From Streptomyces djakartensis (GTDB taxonomy: Bacteria > Actinomycetota > Actinomycetes > Streptomycetales > Streptomycetaceae): a stretch of 64,000 bases of DNA. The DNA lies in assembly GCF_014651075.1 (NCBI RefSeq), contig NZ_BMWE01000004.1, positions 365,654 through 429,653 on the forward strand. The letters run 5' to 3'. Below are positions 26,021 to 36,307 of the stretch, piece after piece. The notes under the pieces are model-generated. The model was given only the letters and a program-made list of their open reading frames with translations. It had not been told where the DNA came from and made no database searches. The position numbers were made by a program, and so were the translations under genes. The first letter of the stretch is position 1. The number at the start of each line of letters is the position of its first letter.

Positions 26021-27033
26021 CGGACGGCAGGATCACGACGGCGAAGCTCGGCGACAACGGCCCCGAGGTGGGCGTCCAGGGCCTCGGCTGCATGGGCATG
26101 AGCTTCGGCTACGGCCCCTCGGACGCGGACGCGTCCCGGGCCACCCTGGAACGGGCCCTCGAACTGGGCGTCACCCTCTACGACACGGCCGACGCGTACG
26201 GGGCGGGCGAGAACGAGCGGTTCCTGTCCCCGTTCTTCAAGGCCCACCGCGACGAGGTCGTCATCGCGACCAAGTTCTCCCTGTCGATCCCCCCGGACGA
26301 CCCGACGCGCCGGATAATCCGCAACGACCCGCCCTACATCCGCCAGGCCGTCGAGGCCAGTCTGAAGCGCCTCGACGTCGACGTCATCGACCTCTACTAC
26401 ATGCACCGGCGCGACGTGAACGTGCCGATCGAGGAGACCGTCGGCACGATGGCCGACCTGGTCCGCGAGGGCAAGGTCAAGCACCTCGGCCTGAGCGAGG
26501 TCACGGCCGGTGAACTGCGCGCCGCACACGCCGTCCATCCCATCGCCGCCGTGCAGTCGGAGTGGTCGCTGTTCAGCCGCGACATCGAGCCGAAGGTGGT
26601 CCCCGCGGCCCGCGACCTGGGCGTGGCCCTCGTGCCGTACTCGCCCCTGGGCCGCGGGTTCCTCACGGGCTCCTTCACCCATGCCGACCAGGACCTGACC
26701 CCGGACGACTTCCGCCGCCACCAACCCCGCTTCACGGGCGAGAACGCGACCACGAACGCGACCCTGCTGGAGCTGATCCGCTCGGTGGCCAAGGCTCACG
26801 ACGCCTCCGTGGGCCAGATCGCCCTGGCCTGGGTCCAGCAGCAGGCAGCCGTTCACCGCCTGCCGGTCATCCCGATCCCTGGCACCCGCAAGCCGTCCAG
26901 GGTGGAGGAGAACACGGCGGCGACCAGGATCGTCCTGACGGACGAGCAACTGGACCTGCTCGACGGCATAGCCGCCCAGGTGGCGGGCAACCGCTACGCG
27001 GACATGGCCTTCACTTCGGCAGGCCGCGAGTAG
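26017..27033 (+). CDS. Aldo/keto reductase
   Basis: A 338-residue NADPH-dependent (beta/alpha)8-barrel reductase. The catalytic tetrad is intact: Asp and Tyr in DTADAYGAGENE, Lys in VIATKFS and His in YYMHRRD. The cofactor part PVIPIPGTRKPSRVEENTAA is typical of the YhdN/perakine-reductase branch. It is translationally coupled to the MerR gene, a common arrangement in which the reductase detoxifies the aldehyde or ketone that the regulator senses. A copy of repeat family A follows its stop. Confidence 0.94.
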   Translation: MTDGRITTAKLGDNGPEVGVQGLGCMGMSFGYGPSDADASRATLERALELGVTLYDTADAYGAGENERFLSPFFKAHRDEVVIATKFSLSIPPDDPTRRIIRNDPPYIRQAVEASLKRLDVDVIDLYYMHRRDVNVPIEETVGTMADLVREGKVKHLGLSEVTAGELRAAHAVHPIAAVQSEWSLFSRDIEPKVVPAARDLGVALVPYSPLGRGFLTGSFTHADQDLTPDDFRRHQPRFTGENATTNATLLELIRSVAKAHDASVGQIALAWVQQQAAVHRLPVIPIPGTRKPSRVEENTAATRIVLTDEQLDLLDGIAAQVAGNRYADMAFTSAGRE

Positions 27034-27041
27034 AGGTCTTA

Positions 27042-27087
27042 GGGGCGCGGGGAACTGCGCGACCGGCCACGGAAAACCCGCACCCGC
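27042..27087. repeat. Dispersed Streptomyces repeat, family A, copy 2
   Basis: GGGGCGCGGGGAACTGCGCG, ACCGGCCACGGAAAA and a CCCGCACCCGCC tail, between the convergent reductase and DUF4429 genes. Confidence 0.75.
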
Positions 27088-27110
27088 CGGCGCGCAGCAC
27101 CCCGCACTCG

Positions 27111-27980
27111 CTAAAGCTCCGCCAGCAACTCCGCCTTTTTGACCGAAAACTCCTCATCCGTCACCAACCCGGCCTGATGCAACTCCCCGAGATGCCGAAT
27201 CCGCTCGGCGATGTCCGCAGGGTCACGGCGCGGGCCGGCCGCGGAAACCGCGGCCACCGGGCTGGACGTACGCACCGCCGCCAGCACCGCCGCGGCGAAC
27301 GGCAGTGACTCGTGCACGGGCCCGTACCCGAGCCCGAACACCACCGCGGCGGGATCCTGGTCGGCCTGCACGGCCGGCACTCCCGCATCGCGTCGCAGCA
27401 ACCGCAGATGCCCCTCGAACACCTCCGGTGACCGCCACTCCACCCCGCTCAGCTCCCCGACGGGAAACGTCTGGTCGCCGGCCTTCCACTTCGCCGACGA
27501 GGCTCCCGTCCAGAACCACCGGAAGTTCACGGTCCGTCCGTCGAAGGTCGCCTTCCCGTCGTACGCCTTGAAGGACAACGGCCCCTTCGGCGGCTCCACC
27601 AGGAACCGCTCCGCCGGACCGGACTCCGTCAGCAGGGACTTCAGCTCGTCGGCGTAGTACTCGGCGAGCATCTCCCGCTCGGCGGGGAGCACCAGCCGGT
27701 AGGGGTCACAGCTCTCCTTCAGCTGCCCGGCGGCCGCCTCCGTCAACGGGTCCGCCCCGGGCCGCGGCTCGACGCGCAGCACGACCGTGCCGCGCCTGCC
27801 GCGGGTCAGGGTCACCCCGGCGATCGCGTCCAGCGGAACGCGGCGTTCCCCCAGCGCCTGGAAGAGCTTGGGCGTTCGAATCCCCCGTTCGTAACGGATG
27901 AGCACGGAGTCGGACTCGAACTCCCAGGCGGCATGAAATCCGGCCAGTACGTCACCCATGCGGCTCATCGTATGCGGCAC
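27111..27980 (-). CDS. DUF4429 domain protein with C-terminal SHOCT motif
   Basis: A 289-residue cytosolic protein. Two PH-like DUF4429 units are suggested by WEFESDSVLIRYERG and GPLSFKAYDGKATFDGRTV, each followed by strands such as RRVPLDAIAGVTL and FPVGELSGVEW. The end IAERIRHLGELHQAGLVTD is a SHOCT oligomerisation motif. The GTG start at 27980 follows GGAGGAACTC. The family is common in Streptomyces, with no known biochemical role. Confidence 0.85.
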   Translation of the reverse strand: MPHTMSRMGDVLAGFHAAWEFESDSVLIRYERGIRTPKLFQALGERRVPLDAIAGVTLTRGRRGTVVLRVEPRPGADPLTEAAAGQLKESCDPYRLVLPAEREMLAEYYADELKSLLTESGPAERFLVEPPKGPLSFKAYDGKATFDGRTVNFRWFWTGASSAKWKAGDQTFPVGELSGVEWRSPEVFEGHLRLLRRDAGVPAVQADQDPAAVVFGLGYGPVHESLPFAAAVLAAVRTSSPVAAVSAAGPRRDPADIAERIRHLGELHQAGLVTDEEFSVKKAELLAEL

Positions 27981-28034
27981 GAGTTCCTCCGTCCCCCTCC
28001 CGAGCAGACCGCGTTTTCTTCGCCTCTACGCGTG

Positions 28035-29243
28035 TCAGGCCGCCGCCGTACCGGACAAACCGGTCCGGCAGACGCCGTCCTGATGCGCGCAGTGCACCGA
28101 GCGGTATGCGCCGACGCCGATCTCTGCGAAATTCATCAGACTTGCCGTACCCGGCTCGAAGTAGCCGGCGTGACCCTTCGCGCCCTGCGCCGACAGCACC
28201 CGCGCGCCGAACCCGGCGGACATCGGGTCGGCCCCGTGGCCGAGGCCGCCGACCTCCAGGTACGGCACGTCCTGGATCCAGTCGTCGGCGTCCCGCATCG
28301 CCCACACGCGGGCGGTGGTGTGCAGCTGGTCGGCCTTCTGGACGCGCATGCCGGGGCTGCCGGCCACGGCGATGTCGGCCACCCGGCCCGGCAGCTCGTG
28401 CGCCGCGACCCCGCACACCACCGAGCCGTAGCTGTGGCAGAACAGCGAGACGGGCGAGCTGCCGGGCAGCGCCCGCACCAGCGCGTTCAGCCGTCCCGCC
28501 CCCTCCTTGGCGCGCATGGCCGTGGCCGAGTCGATACCGAGTCCGCTCGGCGCCGTGTAGTCGGCCCAGGCGATCACGGCCGTACGGGTCGAGGGACTCG
28601 TCGTCCGCTCGGCCGCGTACAGGGACTTGGCCATGCCCACGGGCGCCGAGTACTCGCGGTTCGTGCGCTGGAAGGTGAGCAGGTCGGTGTCCACGCCGGG
28701 CACCACGACCGATACCCGGTCCGCCTTGCGCAGGTCGCCGAAGACCTCCGCCACCCGGCCGGAGCCGTCGGGGTCGAAGGCGAGGATGCGGCGGCCCTTG
28801 TCCATGAGGTCGTCGAAGCGGTGCATCCTGCGGCCGGCCTCGTGCTTCCCGGCCTGGGTGAGGCGCTTGTCGTGCATGCGTTCCCGCTCGACCTCGCGCG
28901 CCTTGGCGAGCGCGAGGCGGTTGGCGCGGTAACGCAGCTCGACCGGGGCACCGTTCATGTTGCCGACCGCGAGCGGATACTTCCGGACCAGGCTCGCCCG
29001 CTCACGCTCGGTGAGCGAGGCGAAGAAGCGGGCCAGCTTCTTCGGCTGGGCCTGCGGGTCCGGCAGCCGGTGCCCGCCGACCCGGCCGTGCTCCCAGGCG
29101 GAGAGCGAGGCCTGCAGCGGCGTGTCGCCCCGCTGGTTGCGCAGGGCCGTCCAGCCAGTGGTCGCCAGCATCACGAACACGACGGCCAGAGCGAGCAGTG
29201 CGCGCCAGACGTTCAGTTGCGGGGAGGTGTCGAAGGAAGTCAC
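28035..29243 (-). CDS. Membrane-anchored alpha/beta hydrolase (DUF1023 type)
   Basis: A 402-residue protein with one N-terminal membrane segment (WRALLALAVVFVMLATTGW) and an external alpha/beta hydrolase domain. The nucleophile elbow is CHSYGS near residue 269, and the His region GHAGYFEPGT lies near residue 360. The segment VSVVVPGVDTDL and WADYTAPSGLG are landmarks of DUF1023 proteins. A linker rich in charged residues separates the anchor from the catalytic part. Substrate unknown; a lipase or peptidase role is plausible. Confidence 0.85.
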   Translation of the reverse strand: MTSFDTSPQLNVWRALLALAVVFVMLATTGWTALRNQRGDTPLQASLSAWEHGRVGGHRLPDPQAQPKKLARFFASLTERERASLVRKYPLAVGNMNGAPVELRYRANRLALAKAREVERERMHDKRLTQAGKHEAGRRMHRFDDLMDKGRRILAFDPDGSGRVAEVFGDLRKADRVSVVVPGVDTDLLTFQRTNREYSAPVGMAKSLYAAERTTSPSTRTAVIAWADYTAPSGLGIDSATAMRAKEGAGRLNALVRALPGSSPVSLFCHSYGSVVCGVAAHELPGRVADIAVAGSPGMRVQKADQLHTTARVWAMRDADDWIQDVPYLEVGGLGHGADPMSAGFGARVLSAQGAKGHAGYFEPGTASLMNFAEIGVGAYRSVHCAHQDGVCRTGLSGTAAA

Positions 29244-29316
29244 TGAAAGGACACACTAGGAGAACGAGAGGGTCTCGCGTTAACCAAGTGACCGGGATCA
29301 CGTTTCGGTGTGTGTG

Positions 29317-29949
29317 CTAAGGGGAGGGCTCTGTACGCCAGTTCTCCGCCAGGGCCGGGCCCACCTGATCCAGGTATGTCGTGGTGAGTTGGCGCATCGC
29401 GTCCAGGCTGAGGTCGTCCCCCGCCGACCACAGTCGCTCGGTGACACGAATCACCCCGCTGAACAGTGCCACGACGATCCTGGGGCGCGGATCCGCGTCC
29501 ACATCGAGTCCCTCGCGCTCGGCGATGATCCCGGCGAGCTGCTCCTCCAGTTCCGCCGCCCGGCGCAGATGTGCGGCGAGCAGTGCGGGCGTCGATTCGA
29601 TCACCCGGTAGACGCGCATGTGGAGCTCGATCGGCACGAGCTCCTCGACGGCCTCGTTGATCCTGTCCCAGCTCTCCAGCACGGCCCGGCGCAGCGCCTC
29701 CAGCGGCGGCTCGCCCGGCGGCCGCGCCCGTACGGCCTCCACGACGTGTGTCTCGGCCAGCCGTGGCACGAAGAACGCCGTCTCCTCCTTGCCGGCGAAG
29801 TAGCGGAAGAAGGTGCGCTGCGAGACGTCGACGGCTGCGGCGATGTCGTCGACGGTCGTCTCCTCGTACCCGCGCGTGGCGAACAGCTCCAGGGCCGCCC
29901 GCAGCAGCGCGTCCCGGGTGCGCAGCTTCTTTCGTTCGCGCAGGTTCAA
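29317..29949 (-). CDS. TetR-family transcriptional regulator
   Basis: A 210-residue TetR protein. The helix-turn-helix is TTVDDIAAAVDVSQRTFFRYF near residue 30, preceded by TRDALLRAALELFATRGYEE. The C-terminal ligand domain has a MftR-like pattern. It is divergent from the MFS transporter at 30065, with repeated GTCA elements between the two genes, so it is probably the local repressor of efflux. Confidence 0.93.
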   Translation of the reverse strand: MNLRERKKLRTRDALLRAALELFATRGYEETTVDDIAAAVDVSQRTFFRYFAGKEETAFFVPRLAETHVVEAVRARPPGEPPLEALRRAVLESWDRINEAVEELVPIELHMRVYRVIESTPALLAAHLRRAAELEEQLAGIIAEREGLDVDADPRPRIVVALFSGVIRVTERLWSAGDDLSLDAMRQLTTTYLDQVGPALAENWRTEPSP

Positions 29950-30001
29950 CAGGTGCCTCTCGTCTGCGGTGTCTTCCCAGCTCAGGCTATACGGGAGTAA
30001 C

Positions 30002-30058
30002 GTGACAGTTACCGACTAGTGAATTGGTTTGTCAATTGTCAGTGGCTGTCACTAGCCT
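30002..30058. promoter_or_regulatory. TetR/MFS intergenic operator and promoter region
   Basis: GTGACAG (30002-30008) and CTGTCAC (30046-30052) are inverted copies, with further TGTCA elements between them. TTGTCA at 30029 and TAGCCT at 30053 form a possible promoter with 18-base spacing for the transporter, with transcription starting close to its ATG. Confidence 0.5.
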
Positions 30059-30064
30059 CGACGC

Positions 30065-31690
30065 ATGACTAGTCAGACCACCATCGACACGACGGGGTCG
30101 GGGGACAAGACGCCGGGCGCGCCGTCGGACGCGACGCCGGGCAAGGGGCTGCGCGGGCACCCCTGGCTCACCCTCATCACCGTCGCTGTGGGGGTCATGA
30201 TGGTGGCCCTCGACGGCACCATCGTGGCCATAGCCAACCCGGCGATCCAGAAGGACCTCGGCGCCACCTTCGCCGAGGTGCAGTGGATCACCAACGGATA
30301 CTTCCTCGCCCTCGCGGTCTCCCTGATCACGGCCGGCAAGCTCGGCGACCGCTTCGGTCACCGGCAGACGTTCCTCATCGGCGTGGTCGGCTTCGCCGCC
30401 GCATCGGGCGCCATCGGGCTGTCCGACAGCATCGCGTTCGTCGTCGTCTTCCGCGTCCTGCAGGGCCTGTTCGGCGCGCTGCTGATGCCGGCCGCGCTCG
30501 GCCTGCTGCGGGCCACCTTCCCGGCCGAGAAGCTGAACATGGCCATCGGCATCTGGGGCATGGTCATCGGAGCGTCCACCGCGGGCGGCCCGATCCTCGG
30601 CGGCGTGCTCGTCGAGCACGTCAACTGGCAGTCGGTGTTCTTCATCAACGTGCCGGTCGGTGTGCTCGCCGTGGTCCTCGGCGTGCTGATCCTCCTCGAC
30701 CACCGCGCCGAGAACGCCCCGCGCTCCTTCGACCTGCTGGGTATCGCCCTGCTGTCGACCGCCGTGTTCTGCCTGGTGTGGGCGCTCATCAAGGCCCCGC
30801 CGTCGGAGTGGGGCTGGGGCGACCCGAAGACGCTCGGCTTCCTCGGCGCGGCCGTGCTGGGCTTCGCGCTCTTCGCCTTCTGGGAGACGAAGGTCAAGGA
30901 GCCGCTGATCCCGCTCGCCCTGTTCCGCTCCGTGGCGCTGTCCGCGGGTGTCGTGCTGATGGTCCTGATGGCCATCGCGTTCATGGGCGGCCTGTTCTTC
31001 GTGACGTTCTACCTGCAGAACGTGCACGGGATGAGCCCGATCGACGCGGGTCTGCACCTGCTGCCGCTCACCGGCATGATGATCGTCGGCTCGCCGCTCG
31101 CCGGTGCGATGATCACCAAGTTCGGTCCCCGGGTCCCGCTCGCGGGCGGTATGGCGCTCACCGCGATCGCCATGTACGGCATGTCGACACTGGAGACGGA
31201 CACCGGCAGCGGCATCATGTCGCTCTGGTTCGCCATGCTGGGCCTCGGCCTCGCGCCGGTCATGGTCGGCGCCACCGAAGTCATCGTGGGCAACGCGCCG
31301 ATGGAGCTGTCGGGTGTCGCGGGTGGTCTTCAGCAGGCCGCCATGCAGATCGGCGGCAGTCTCGGTACGGCTGTGCTGGGCGCGGTGATGGCCTCCAAGG
31401 TCAACAGCGACCTCGCGGGCAACTGGACCAAGGCGGGGCTTCCGCCGCTCACGCCGGAGCAGGAGCACCAGGCGTCCGAGGCGGTCCAGGTCGGTGTCCC
31501 GCCGGTGGCGCCGGGCACGCCGGACGCGATCGCCGCGAAAATCACGGGGGTCGCGCACGACACGTTCATCTCGGGCATGAGCGCGGCGTCGCTCGTCGCC
31601 GCCGGGGTCGCGGTGCTGGCGGTGCTGGTGGCGTTCCTGACGAAGCGTGGCGAGAACGCGGGGGCCGGCGCGGGTGCGGCGCACATCTGA
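30065..31690 (+). CDS. MFS multidrug efflux transporter, DHA2/EmrB-QacA family
   Basis: A 541-residue transporter with the 14-helix DHA2 layout. Landmarks are LDGTIVAIANPAIQKDLG in helix 1 (motif D1), GKLGDRFGHRQTFLIG (motif A), RVLQGLFGALLMPAALGLL (motif B) and IIGASTAGGPILGGVL-like motif C (seen as GASTAGGPILGG). It should export drugs or endogenous metabolites by proton antiport. Divergent TetR control supports inducible efflux. It ends at a hairpin at 31704-31729. Confidence 0.94.
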   Translation: MTSQTTIDTTGSGDKTPGAPSDATPGKGLRGHPWLTLITVAVGVMMVALDGTIVAIANPAIQKDLGATFAEVQWITNGYFLALAVSLITAGKLGDRFGHRQTFLIGVVGFAAASGAIGLSDSIAFVVVFRVLQGLFGALLMPAALGLLRATFPAEKLNMAIGIWGMVIGASTAGGPILGGVLVEHVNWQSVFFINVPVGVLAVVLGVLILLDHRAENAPRSFDLLGIALLSTAVFCLVWALIKAPPSEWGWGDPKTLGFLGAAVLGFALFAFWETKVKEPLIPLALFRSVALSAGVVLMVLMAIAFMGGLFFVTFYLQNVHGMSPIDAGLHLLPLTGMMIVGSPLAGAMITKFGPRVPLAGGMALTAIAMYGMSTLETDTGSGIMSLWFAMLGLGLAPVMVGATEVIVGNAPMELSGVAGGLQQAAMQIGGSLGTAVLGAVMASKVNSDLAGNWTKAGLPPLTPEQEHQASEAVQVGVPPVAPGTPDAIAAKITGVAHDTFISGMSAASLVAAGVAVLAVLVAFLTKRGENAGAGAGAAHI

Positions 31691-31703
31691 CGTTCGTCCG
31701 ACG

Positions 31704-31729
31704 GGTGTTCGCCCATCAGGGTGAACACC
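31704..31729 (+). terminator. Hairpin after the MFS gene
   Basis: GGTGTTCGCCC and GGGTGAACACC pair over 11 positions with one wobble and a 4-base loop. It follows the MFS stop by 13 bases. Confidence 0.55.
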
Positions 31730-31936
31730 ACCGTCTGCCCCTCCCTTTCGGCGGGCATCGCAGGTCACAGTGGGTCAAGTCCTCCGCAGGACCTGGAGGG
31801 CGAACGCCGCGGCGCGCTGCCGGAGGGGGCGGCGCGCAAGCAGCGGGATTACGGCCCGTATCGGGGGTACTCGCCATGTCGTACCCGAACCGAACCCCGA
31901 CAGATCGAGGGTTCAAGGAAGTTACGGGAGTCGATG

Positions 31937-32245
31937 ATGGCGAGCTTCGGACAAGGTACGCGCAGGTACCCCCGCTCACGTGGCCGGACGTGGTCACGGA
32001 CCGGGCCGGATCGCGCGACGCTCGCAATCATCGGAGTCATCTGCGCGGTCGCCGGTTTCTTCGTGCTGGGGATCATCCTCGGCCCCGCGGCGATCGTCTG
32101 CGGCTGGCTCGCCATGGGCCGCACCTGGGCGGGATCCCGCCCCGTCACGGCCGTGGTCGCCCTGGTACTGGGCGCCATCGACACGCTCCTGGCCATCCTC
32201 TGGCTGTCCGGAGCGGCGGCCCCGGGCAACGGCTTGCTGTTCTGA
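31937..32245 (+). CDS. Small DUF4190-like membrane protein
   Basis: A 102-residue protein with a basic N-terminus (GTRRYPRSRGR) and two hydrophobic helices (LAIIGVICAVAGFFVLGIILG and TAVVALVLGAIDTLLAILWL) around a short loop. This two-helix hairpin is typical of DUF4190-like proteins. I chose the second ATG (31937) because GGGAG lies 6 bases before it; 31934 is an alternative. The 246 bases before it hold no gene. Confidence 0.7.
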   Translation: MASFGQGTRRYPRSRGRTWSRTGPDRATLAIIGVICAVAGFFVLGIILGPAAIVCGWLAMGRTWAGSRPVTAVVALVLGAIDTLLAILWLSGAAAPGNGLLF

Positions 32246-32276
32246 CCTGCCGTTCCTCCCCGGGGAAGCGAGGGAA

Positions 32277-32304
32277 GGGCCTTCGGCGACCGAGCCGGAG
32301 GCCC
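32277..32304. terminator. Hairpin between convergent membrane protein and channel genes
   Basis: An 11-bp stem (32277-32287 with 32294-32304, one G.T pair) and a 6-base loop lie just outside the stop of each gene, so it can serve both. Confidence 0.65.
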
Positions 32305-32313
32305 ACCTTCAGG

Positions 32314-33048
32314 TCATTTCACCGACGTCCCCTTCAGCGCCGCCAGTTCGTCGCGCAACGCCCGCACCTCCTCCGTCAGCTCCCGGATCGCCTCCGTCTG
32401 ACGCTGCTCCTCCAGGTCGTCCTTCTCGAACCGCGAGATGAACCAGGCGGCGATGTTCGCCGTCACCACACCGAGCAGCGCGATCCCCGACAGCATCAGC
32501 CCGACCGCGAGCATCCGCCCCAGCCCGGTGGTGGGCGCGTGATCCCCGTAGCCCACGGTCGTCATCGTCGTGAAGGACCACCACACGGCGTCGCCCAGCG
32601 TGTGGATGTTCCCGCCCGGCGCGTCCCGTTCCACTGAGAGCACCGCCAGGGAGCCGAACATCAGCAGCCCGACCACCGAGCCGCCGATGTACGTCGTGAG
32701 CCGGATCTGCGAAGCCATCCGTGCCCGCTGGCCGACGAGCAGCAGCGTGGACACCAGCCGCAGCAGCCGCATCGGCTGCAGCATGGGCAGCAGCACCGCC
32801 CCGAGATCGAGCCAGTGCGTCCGGACGAACAGCAGCCGATCCTCGCAGAGGGCGAGCCGGACCAGGTAGTCGAGGGCGAACGCCCCCCACACCACCCACT
32901 CGACCGCCGTGCACAGGTCCTCCAGGGACCGGCTCGCGTCCGGCCGGACGATCGGCACGGCATAGGCGACGGCGAAGGCGAGGGCCAGCGCGAAGAGCGG
33001 CCGCTGCGTGTGCTGTTCCCAACGAAGTTGGGCCGACTGCTGCTGCAT
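32314..33048 (-). CDS. Voltage-gated-type potassium channel
   Basis: A 244-residue ion channel of the 6-TM class. The pore has the potassium filter TTVGYGD preceded by the pore helix DAVWWSFTTMT. Upstream lie four helices, with the positive segment MRLLRLVSTLLLVGQRAR as the voltage-sensor-like S4. The C-terminus is a coiled coil (LEEQRQTEAIRELTEEVRALRDELAALK) that should hold the tetramer. I prefer the ATG at 33048; a GTG at 33087 would add 13 residues. Selectivity for K+ follows from the filter, gating is not proven. Confidence 0.9.
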   Translation of the reverse strand: MQQQSAQLRWEQHTQRPLFALALAFAVAYAVPIVRPDASRSLEDLCTAVEWVVWGAFALDYLVRLALCEDRLLFVRTHWLDLGAVLLPMLQPMRLLRLVSTLLLVGQRARMASQIRLTTYIGGSVVGLLMFGSLAVLSVERDAPGGNIHTLGDAVWWSFTTMTTVGYGDHAPTTGLGRMLAVGLMLSGIALLGVVTANIAAWFISRFEKDDLEEQRQTEAIRELTEEVRALRDELAALKGTSVK

Positions 33049-33131
33049 GGCCGAATCGTAGGAAACGTGAAGGGGTGGTGCGCCCACGGTGCGTCCGTGA
33101 CACGCGCCACCCCTCGGTGCCCTTCGGCGCG

Positions 33132-35879
33132 TTACGCGTCGCCGCCCGCGACCCCCGGGTCGGCCGCCGCCACGTCGAGCAGCTCGTACCGGTCGACGGC
33201 CTGCTTGAGCACCGACCGGTCGACCTTGCCCTCACGGGCCAGCTCGGTCAGCACCGCCACCACGATCGACTGCGCGTCGATGTGGAAGAAGCGCCGGGCC
33301 GCACCCCGCGTGTCGGCGAAGCCGAAGCCGTCCGCGCCGAGCGACTGGTACGTCTGCGGCACCCAGCGCGCGATCTGGTCCGGGACCGACCGCATCCAGT
33401 CCGACACGGCCACGACCGGTCCCTGCGCGTCGGCCAGCTTCCGCGTCACGTACGGCACCCGCTGCTCCTCCTCGGGGTGCAGCAGGTTGTGCTCCTCGCA
33501 GTCCACGGCCTCACGCCGCAGCTCGTTCCAGGAGGTCGCCGACCAGACGTCCGCCTTGACGTTCCAGTCGTCGGCCAGGATCTTCTGCGCCTCGATCGCC
33601 CAGGGGAGCGCCACACCGGACGCCAGGATCTGCGCCGGGGTGGAGCCGGCCGTCCCCTCGCTGAACCGGTAGAGGCCCTTGAGGATGCCGTCGACGTCCA
33701 CGTTCTCGGGCTCGGCCGGGTGCTGGATCGGCTCGTTGTAGACGGTCAGGTAGTAGAAGACGTCCTCGCCGTGCGGATGCTCGGGCGAGCTGCCGTACAT
33801 CCTCCTCAGTCCGTCCTGCACGATGTGCGCGATCTCGAAGCCGAACGCCGGGTCGTACGCCACACAGCCCGGGTTCGTCGAGGCCAGCAGCTGCGAGTGG
33901 CCGTCGGCATGCTGCAGACCCTCACCGGTCAGGGTCGTACGGCCGGCGGTCGCGCCCAGGACGAAGCCGCGCGCCAGCTGGTCGGACATCTGCCAGAACT
34001 GGTCGCCGGTGCGCTGGAAGCCGAACATCGAGTAGAAGACGTAGACCGGGATCAGCGGTTCGCCGTGGGTCGCGTAGGCGGAGCCGGCGGCGATCAGCGA
34101 GGCCGTGCAGCCCGCCTCCGAGATGCCGTCGTGCAGCATCTGGCCGTTCGGCGACTCCTTGTAGGCGAGCAGCAGGTCGCGGTCGACCGACTCGTACTGC
34201 TGACCGAGCGGGTTGTAGATCTTCGCGCTCGGGAAGAACGAGTCCATGCCGAACGTGCGGTACTCGTCCGGCGCGATCAGTACGAACCGCTTGCCGATCT
34301 CCTTGTCCCGCATGAGGTCCTTGAGGAGCCGGACGAACGCCATCGTGGTCGCGATGGACTGCTGGCCCGAGCCCTTCTTCACGGTCGCGTACGTCTTGTC
34401 CTCGGGCAGCGGCAGCGGCTTGGAGCGGACCACGCGCGTGGGGACGTAACCGCCGAGGCTCTTGCGGCGGTCGTGCATGTACTGGATCTCCTCCGTGTCC
34501 CGGCCCGGGTGGTAGTAGGGCGGGGCGCCGGACTCCAGCTCCTTGTCGGAGATCGGCAGGTGGAGGCGGTCGCGGAAGCGCTTGAGATCGTCGACCGTCA
34601 GCTTCTTCATCTGGTGCGTGGCGTTGCGGCCCTCGAAGTTCGGGCCCAGCGTCCAGCCCTTGATCGTCTTGGCGAGGATCACCGTGGGCTGGCCCTTGTG
34701 CTCCACTGCCGCCTTGTACGCCGCGAAGATCTTCCGGTGGTCGTGACCGCCGCGGCCCAGGTGCAGGATCTGGTCGTCGGTCATGCCCTCGACCATCGCG
34801 CGCAGCCGGTGGTCGTCGCCGAAGAAGTGGTCGCGGATGTACGCGCCGGTCTCCGTGGCGTACGTCTGGAACTGCCCGTCCGGCGTGGTGTTCATCTTGT
34901 TGACCAGCACGCCGTCGCGGTCCTGGGCGAGCAGCGGGTCCCAGCTGCGGTCCCAGACCAGCTTGATCACGTTCCAGCCGGCGCCGCGGAAGACCGACTC
35001 CAGCTCCTGGATGACCTTGCCGTTGCCGCGCACCGGGCCGTCGAGGCGCTGGAGGTTGCAGTTGACCACGAAGGTCAGGTTGTCCAGGCCCTCCCGGGCC
35101 GCGAGCGTGAGCTGGCCCAGCGACTCCGGCTCGTCCATCTCGCCGTCGCCGAGGAACGCCCAGACGTGCGACTTGGAGGTGTCGGCGATCCCGCGCGCGT
35201 GCATGTAGCGGTTCATCCGCGCCTGGTAGATCGCGCCGATCGGGCCGAGGCCCATGGACACCGTCGGGAACTCCCAGAAGTCCGGCATCAGGCGCGGGTG
35301 CGGGTACGACGACAGGCCGTGGGGAGCCTTCGACTTCTCCTGCCGGAAGCCGTCCAGGTGCTCCTCGCTGAGCCGGTCCAGCAGGAAGGCGCGGGCGTAG
35401 ATGCCGGGGGAGGCGTGGCCCTGGAAGAAGACCTGGTCGCCGCCGTCGCCCTCGTCCTTGCCGCGGAAGAAGTGGTTGAAGCCGACGTCGTAGAGCGAGG
35501 CGGAGGACGCGAACGTGGCGATGTGGCCGCCGACGCCGATGCCGGGGCGCTGGGCCCGGGACACCATGACCGCCGCGTTCCAGCGGGTCGCGTTGAGGAT
35601 CTTCCGCTCGATCTCCTCGTTGCCCGGGAAGAACGGCTCGTTCTTGGTGGGGATCGTGTTGACGTAGTCCGTGCTGCGCATCTCCGGCACGGCCACGCGC
35701 TTCTCGCGGGCCCGCTCGATCAGCCGCAGCATCAGGTAGCGGGCGCGCTCCCGGCCGCGCTCGTCCACGGCGGCGTCGAGGGAGTCGAGCCACTCCTGCG
35801 TCTCTTCGGGATCGAAGTCAGGAACCTGACTCGGAAGGCCGCCAATGATGATCGGGTTTCGATCGGATGCGGAAGCCAC
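33132..35879 (-). CDS. aceE: Pyruvate dehydrogenase E1 component, homodimeric
   Basis: A 915-residue thiamine-diphosphate enzyme that decarboxylates pyruvate and transfers acetyl to the lipoyl E2. The size and the single chain mark the AceE type, unlike alpha/beta E1. The ThDP motif starts at [10 protein letters not shown] and ends with VVNCN; other landmarks are [22 protein letters not shown] and [15 protein letters not shown]. The GTG start at 35879 follows AAGGAAC. E2 and E3 genes are not near, as usual in actinomycetes, where AceE joins a shared dehydrogenase complex. Confidence 0.97.
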   Translation of the reverse strand: MASASDRNPIIIGGLPSQVPDFDPEETQEWLDSLDAAVDERGRERARYLMLRLIERAREKRVAVPEMRSTDYVNTIPTKNEPFFPGNEEIERKILNATRWNAAVMVSRAQRPGIGVGGHIATFASSASLYDVGFNHFFRGKDEGDGGDQVFFQGHASPGIYARAFLLDRLSEEHLDGFRQEKSKAPHGLSSYPHPRLMPDFWEFPTVSMGLGPIGAIYQARMNRYMHARGIADTSKSHVWAFLGDGEMDEPESLGQLTLAAREGLDNLTFVVNCNLQRLDGPVRGNGKVIQELESVFRGAGWNVIKLVWDRSWDPLLAQDRDGVLVNKMNTTPDGQFQTYATETGAYIRDHFFGDDHRLRAMVEGMTDDQILHLGRGGHDHRKIFAAYKAAVEHKGQPTVILAKTIKGWTLGPNFEGRNATHQMKKLTVDDLKRFRDRLHLPISDKELESGAPPYYHPGRDTEEIQYMHDRRKSLGGYVPTRVVRSKPLPLPEDKTYATVKKGSGQQSIATTMAFVRLLKDLMRDKEIGKRFVLIAPDEYRTFGMDSFFPSAKIYNPLGQQYESVDRDLLLAYKESPNGQMLHDGISEAGCTASLIAAGSAYATHGEPLIPVYVFYSMFGFQRTGDQFWQMSDQLARGFVLGATAGRTTLTGEGLQHADGHSQLLASTNPGCVAYDPAFGFEIAHIVQDGLRRMYGSSPEHPHGEDVFYYLTVYNEPIQHPAEPENVDVDGILKGLYRFSEGTAGSTPAQILASGVALPWAIEAQKILADDWNVKADVWSATSWNELRREAVDCEEHNLLHPEEEQRVPYVTRKLADAQGPVVAVSDWMRSVPDQIARWVPQTYQSLGADGFGFADTRGAARRFFHIDAQSIVVAVLTELAREGKVDRSVLKQAVDRYELLDVAAADPGVAGGDA

Positions 35880-36307
35880 GCTGTTCCTTACCTGTCAGAG
35901 GGCCTGCGATGGCCGCTGTTTCGCTGTCGTCGCGGGGGCGTCGTCGCTGGAGCCGCGCCGCTCCCCATGGTCCACCTCGGGGCCGTGAAACGTCATCTCT
36001 ACCGCGCGGTAACCGAGACGTGAGATCGACTTCCCGGCGGCTCGGTGACGTATGGGGCGAATACCTTCGAGTCTCGTACCCACGGACGATTCCCAAACGC
36101 CCAAACAGGGCAGAAAGGTGTGGTGTACGTCACCTCGGACCATGATGGTGTGCCTGAAGTTGCGGCGACACGGCCAGGATCGTCACCGTTTCGGCGGTCT
36201 GAACGGCCGGGTACTTGCGCGATCCGTCCCGCCCGTGTGGACTACGGCCAATGCTTCGCGCACGCGCGTGGCTGAGATATTCCCAAGACATGATCAGGAG
36301 GCAACCC
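35880..36307. other. 428-bp divergent intergenic region between aceE and DUF3052 genes
   Basis: No gene is seen here. The region is less GC-rich around 36040-36140 and contains a GTGTACGTCACC-like sequence on the minus strand at 36122-36135, which may belong to the aceE promoter. No convincing hairpin or repeat was found. Confidence 0.5.

Noticed and set aside
30032..31768. 578-codon minus-strand frame opposite the MFS gene
   Set aside because: Its His/Arg/Asp-rich product has no domain, and the opposite strand encodes a full 14-helix transporter.
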